Program-made: the position numbers and the translations under genes
The notes under the pieces: model-generated
The model's input: only the letters and a program-made list of their open reading frames with translations
The model's database searches: none
What the model was told of the DNA's origin: nothing
In this document: positions 59,401 to 61,392 of the stretch, piece by piece
Position numbering within the stretch: the stretch's first letter is position 1
Layout of the letters: each line of letters begins with the position of its first letter
DNA from: Schizochytrium sp. CCTCC M209059
Lineage: Eukaryota > Sar > Bigyra > Thraustochytrida > Thraustochytriidae
Reading direction: 5' to 3'
Assembly: GCA_000818945.1 (NCBI GenBank)
Contig: KN805456.1
Span: forward strand, 61,576-122,967
DNA length: 61,392 nt

Positions 59401-61392
59401 TCGGCTCGGCTCGCCTCGGCTCGACTCGACTCGACGCAGCTGCAGCGACGTGCGTGGCGACAGACTGGCTGACTGACAGACTGGCCGACTGACTGACTGC
59501 GAGGAGCTCACTTGGCTGCAGTCAGCGAAAGGGAGACGAAAAGGAGAGAAGGAGGAGGTCCGTCCGCCCACAGCGCGCAGAGGAGGCTGCTCGCGCGTGT
59601 GCGCAACCGAGTATTATGATTGACCTGCGAAAGACCCACCTCGACCCTCGCGTCCGGAGCGCAGTCGAGCGCCGAGAGACGCAGAGTGCACGCTCACTTG
59701 GCTAGCCCAGAATCGCGTCGCCTCGCTACGAGTTGAGCTGACTCGAGTTGGATTGTGCTGTCAATTGGCTCACACGGATCGATTGATCGCCAGGTCGGTT
59801 GGCCCGCGTGTCGGTTGGTCCAAGCGGGGCTGGTCCGCGCCTGCTTACAGTTAGTCTGCTCTAGTCCTTCTTGTCCTTTTTTGCTTTCCTTTCAAAAAAA
59901 AATGCGGCTTTACTACTTCGTACCTCTCGCTTCCTCGCCTAAATTCCTCGTCTTGAATTCCTGGCCTCGCAGCCGCGCGTGCGTCAGCGGGAGACGGACA
60001 CGCGGCGCAGGCCGACTTCTTGATTTTATCTGCGTCGCGTGTCCCGCTCAAATAGCTCGCAGAGGTTGCAGTACCGTGCTTGCTTCTGATGATTATGTTG
60101 GTTGCTGCCTGGCTTGGCTTGTCCGGTGACCGTTAATCTTCGCGCAAGATCGCCGGACGCTCGCGTGCTCGCGTCGAAGTCTGCGCAAGGCGGCTCGAGC
60201 GGACGCGGACCCGCGTAAGCACGCTGCGGGCCTGGGTCCGGGTCCGGGTCCGGGTCCCTGTGGAAGCTAAGATATCCCTGGCCACGCCGCAGCCGGTCGT
60301 TGCTCTTACTGTCGCGGCAGTGCCGCCGGACAGGCTGCGATGGACGCCGAGCCGCACGCGGCAACAGACACGGTTGGAGCGGCGGCGGCAACGTCTGCAG
60401 CTGCTCGCCTTGCGGTCGGAGCTGCGGCGCCGAGCGCAGGAGTCGAGACGCCAAGCCACGTGCCGCGGTCTCTTTCCTGGAATCGCATTTCAGGGGTCGA
60501 TCGATCTTCGAAAGGGGAAAGAGGGGATGAATGAATGAATGAGAATGGGACGAATGAATGGGTGGTTGGAAGGCCGCGCGACGCGGTCATAATAAACAGG
60601 AACCTGGGCATCTCGACTCGACCGTGGCGCGGGTGGCTTGGCGCGCATGCATGCATGCTGCGCTCTTCGGAGCCGCAGCTGCAGCAGCCAGATGGTTCTC
60701 CTGGGTCCTGACGTCGTCGCTGCGCGAGGCAGCGCGCAGCGACAGAGATCGTTCGCCCGGGCTGCCATCGCCCTGACGACGTAGTCGATTCTTTATTTAT
60801 GTGGGCGCAAGACAAGCTGAGAGAGCCGGGTCCCCGCATGCCCACTACAGTACGGGCTCTGCGGGACTGCTTCGCGCGGCCAGCTTTGCCTCTGCGGGCG
60901 GCCCCGCATGAAGCCGGGCGGTCGAGCGCAGGCGGCGGCGCTTCTCGCGCGCTCGCTCCGTCGCCGGTGCGATTCGCGTCGAGGTCGCGAAAGGAGACCA
61001 GGCGGGAGGCCGTCTAGCGCGCACGGTCTCGCGGCGGGCCGCACCCGCCGAAGCGAGGCCTCCGGCGGCAGCCGCTCGCTGGCTAGCTCGCCGCGCGCGG
61101 CGGCGTGGCCGCGGAGGGCTGGAGAAAATTCCGGCCACGGGCGGGTCTGCCAGGTTCCCGCAGCTGGAGGGTGCGGGGCCGGGGCGACCGCCTGCGAGAG
61201 AAGGCACAAGGGGGCGGGTGCCAGACTCGCCCCTGCGCTGCGTTAAATGCGCCAGCTGGGGAAAAGCAGCCAGCTTCGGGTCATACCGCAGAGGGAAGCA
61301 GGGCAGGCCCCCGCAGCGGATGGCCTTAGCTCAGGCAGCCGCGGTACCCAGCTCGCCCCGCTCCCGCCCAGAATCAGTCAGTCAGTCAGTCA
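56482..61392. other. GC-rich, repeat-rich tail with no supported gene
   Basis: About 4.9 kb of high-GC sequence with long overlapping Arg/Ser/Ala ORFs on both strands. Microsatellites include a TCTC run near 56641, TCGAACGA-type units near 57310-57365, (CTCG)n near 58327-58360, (AAGCC)n at about 58481-58517, and (GGAT)n near 59157-59177 and 59328-59343. AT-rich islands sit at 57970-57985 and 58975-59000. No conserved motif, RNA gene or long convincing ORF is visible. Confidence 0.5.

Noticed and set aside
1..61392. tRNA, rRNA or snRNA genes
   Set aside because: None was seen by eye: no convincing TTCGA-type B box with a paired acceptor. A covariance-model scan was not possible, so absence is not proven.

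Overview
The window is nuclear DNA from a microbial eukaryote. Genes are mostly single-exon but a few have short GT-AG introns (gene 1, VPS29, eS25). Both strands are used, neighbouring genes are often head-to-head or tail-to-tail, spacers are GC-rich and full of microsatellites, the standard stop codons are used, and there are two assembly gaps (23435-23508 and 43924-43969). The gene set (membrane TKL kinase with a cyclic-nucleotide domain, tandem RGS domains, Roc-COR-TIR, peroxisomal acyl-CoA oxidase ending in AKL, a Crinkler-like nuclease-kinase protein) fits a stramenopile. A labyrinthulean/thraustochytrid is my best guess. This is inference from gene content; no marker gene fixes the lineage.

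Layout. 0-7.3 kb: a small basic protein with one intron, a membrane-anchored kinase with a cyclic-nucleotide-binding domain (minus strand), and an N-myristoylation-type RGS protein. 7.9-12 kb: a divergent pair, lipoate-protein ligase (minus) and a CCCH zinc-finger/ankyrin protein (plus). 12-14.2 kb: a decayed copy of the 3' end of that ankyrin gene, split by about 1.9 kb carrying an unknown gene. 14.5-21 kb: a Roc-COR-TIR protein, a ChaC-type gamma-glutamylcyclotransferase and a protein with four ZNRD2-like modules. 22-31 kb: an unknown protein, acyl-CoA oxidase, a kaptin-like protein and an AcuI/YhdH-type reductase. 31.7-36.7 kb: an accessory island with a repeat-rich coiled-coil ORF running out of frame into a PD-(D/E)XK nuclease plus kinase-like protein (Crinkler/CR-effector style), then an F-box pseudogene and another decayed ORF. 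37-47.7 kb: a MOSC-like protein, an LRR protein, a coiled-coil protein, an unknown acidic protein, an FKBP isomerase, an EF-hand-like protein and a Pam18/Tim14-type J protein. 48-55.9 kb: an acyl-protein thioesterase, an HSL-type hydrolase, ribosomal protein eS25 and VPS29. From 56 kb to the end is GC-rich, repeat-rich sequence in which I can support no gene.

Most genes are unrelated housekeeping neighbours. The regions most worth attention are the interrupted gene duplication (12-14.2 kb), the Roc-COR-TIR protein with an apparently intact TIR glutamate, and the 31.7-36.7 kb island, where a recently expanded 51-bp coding repeat precedes a nuclease-kinase effector-like module and pseudogenes. 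All calls were made by eye from sequence and translated ORFs; no database search was run.
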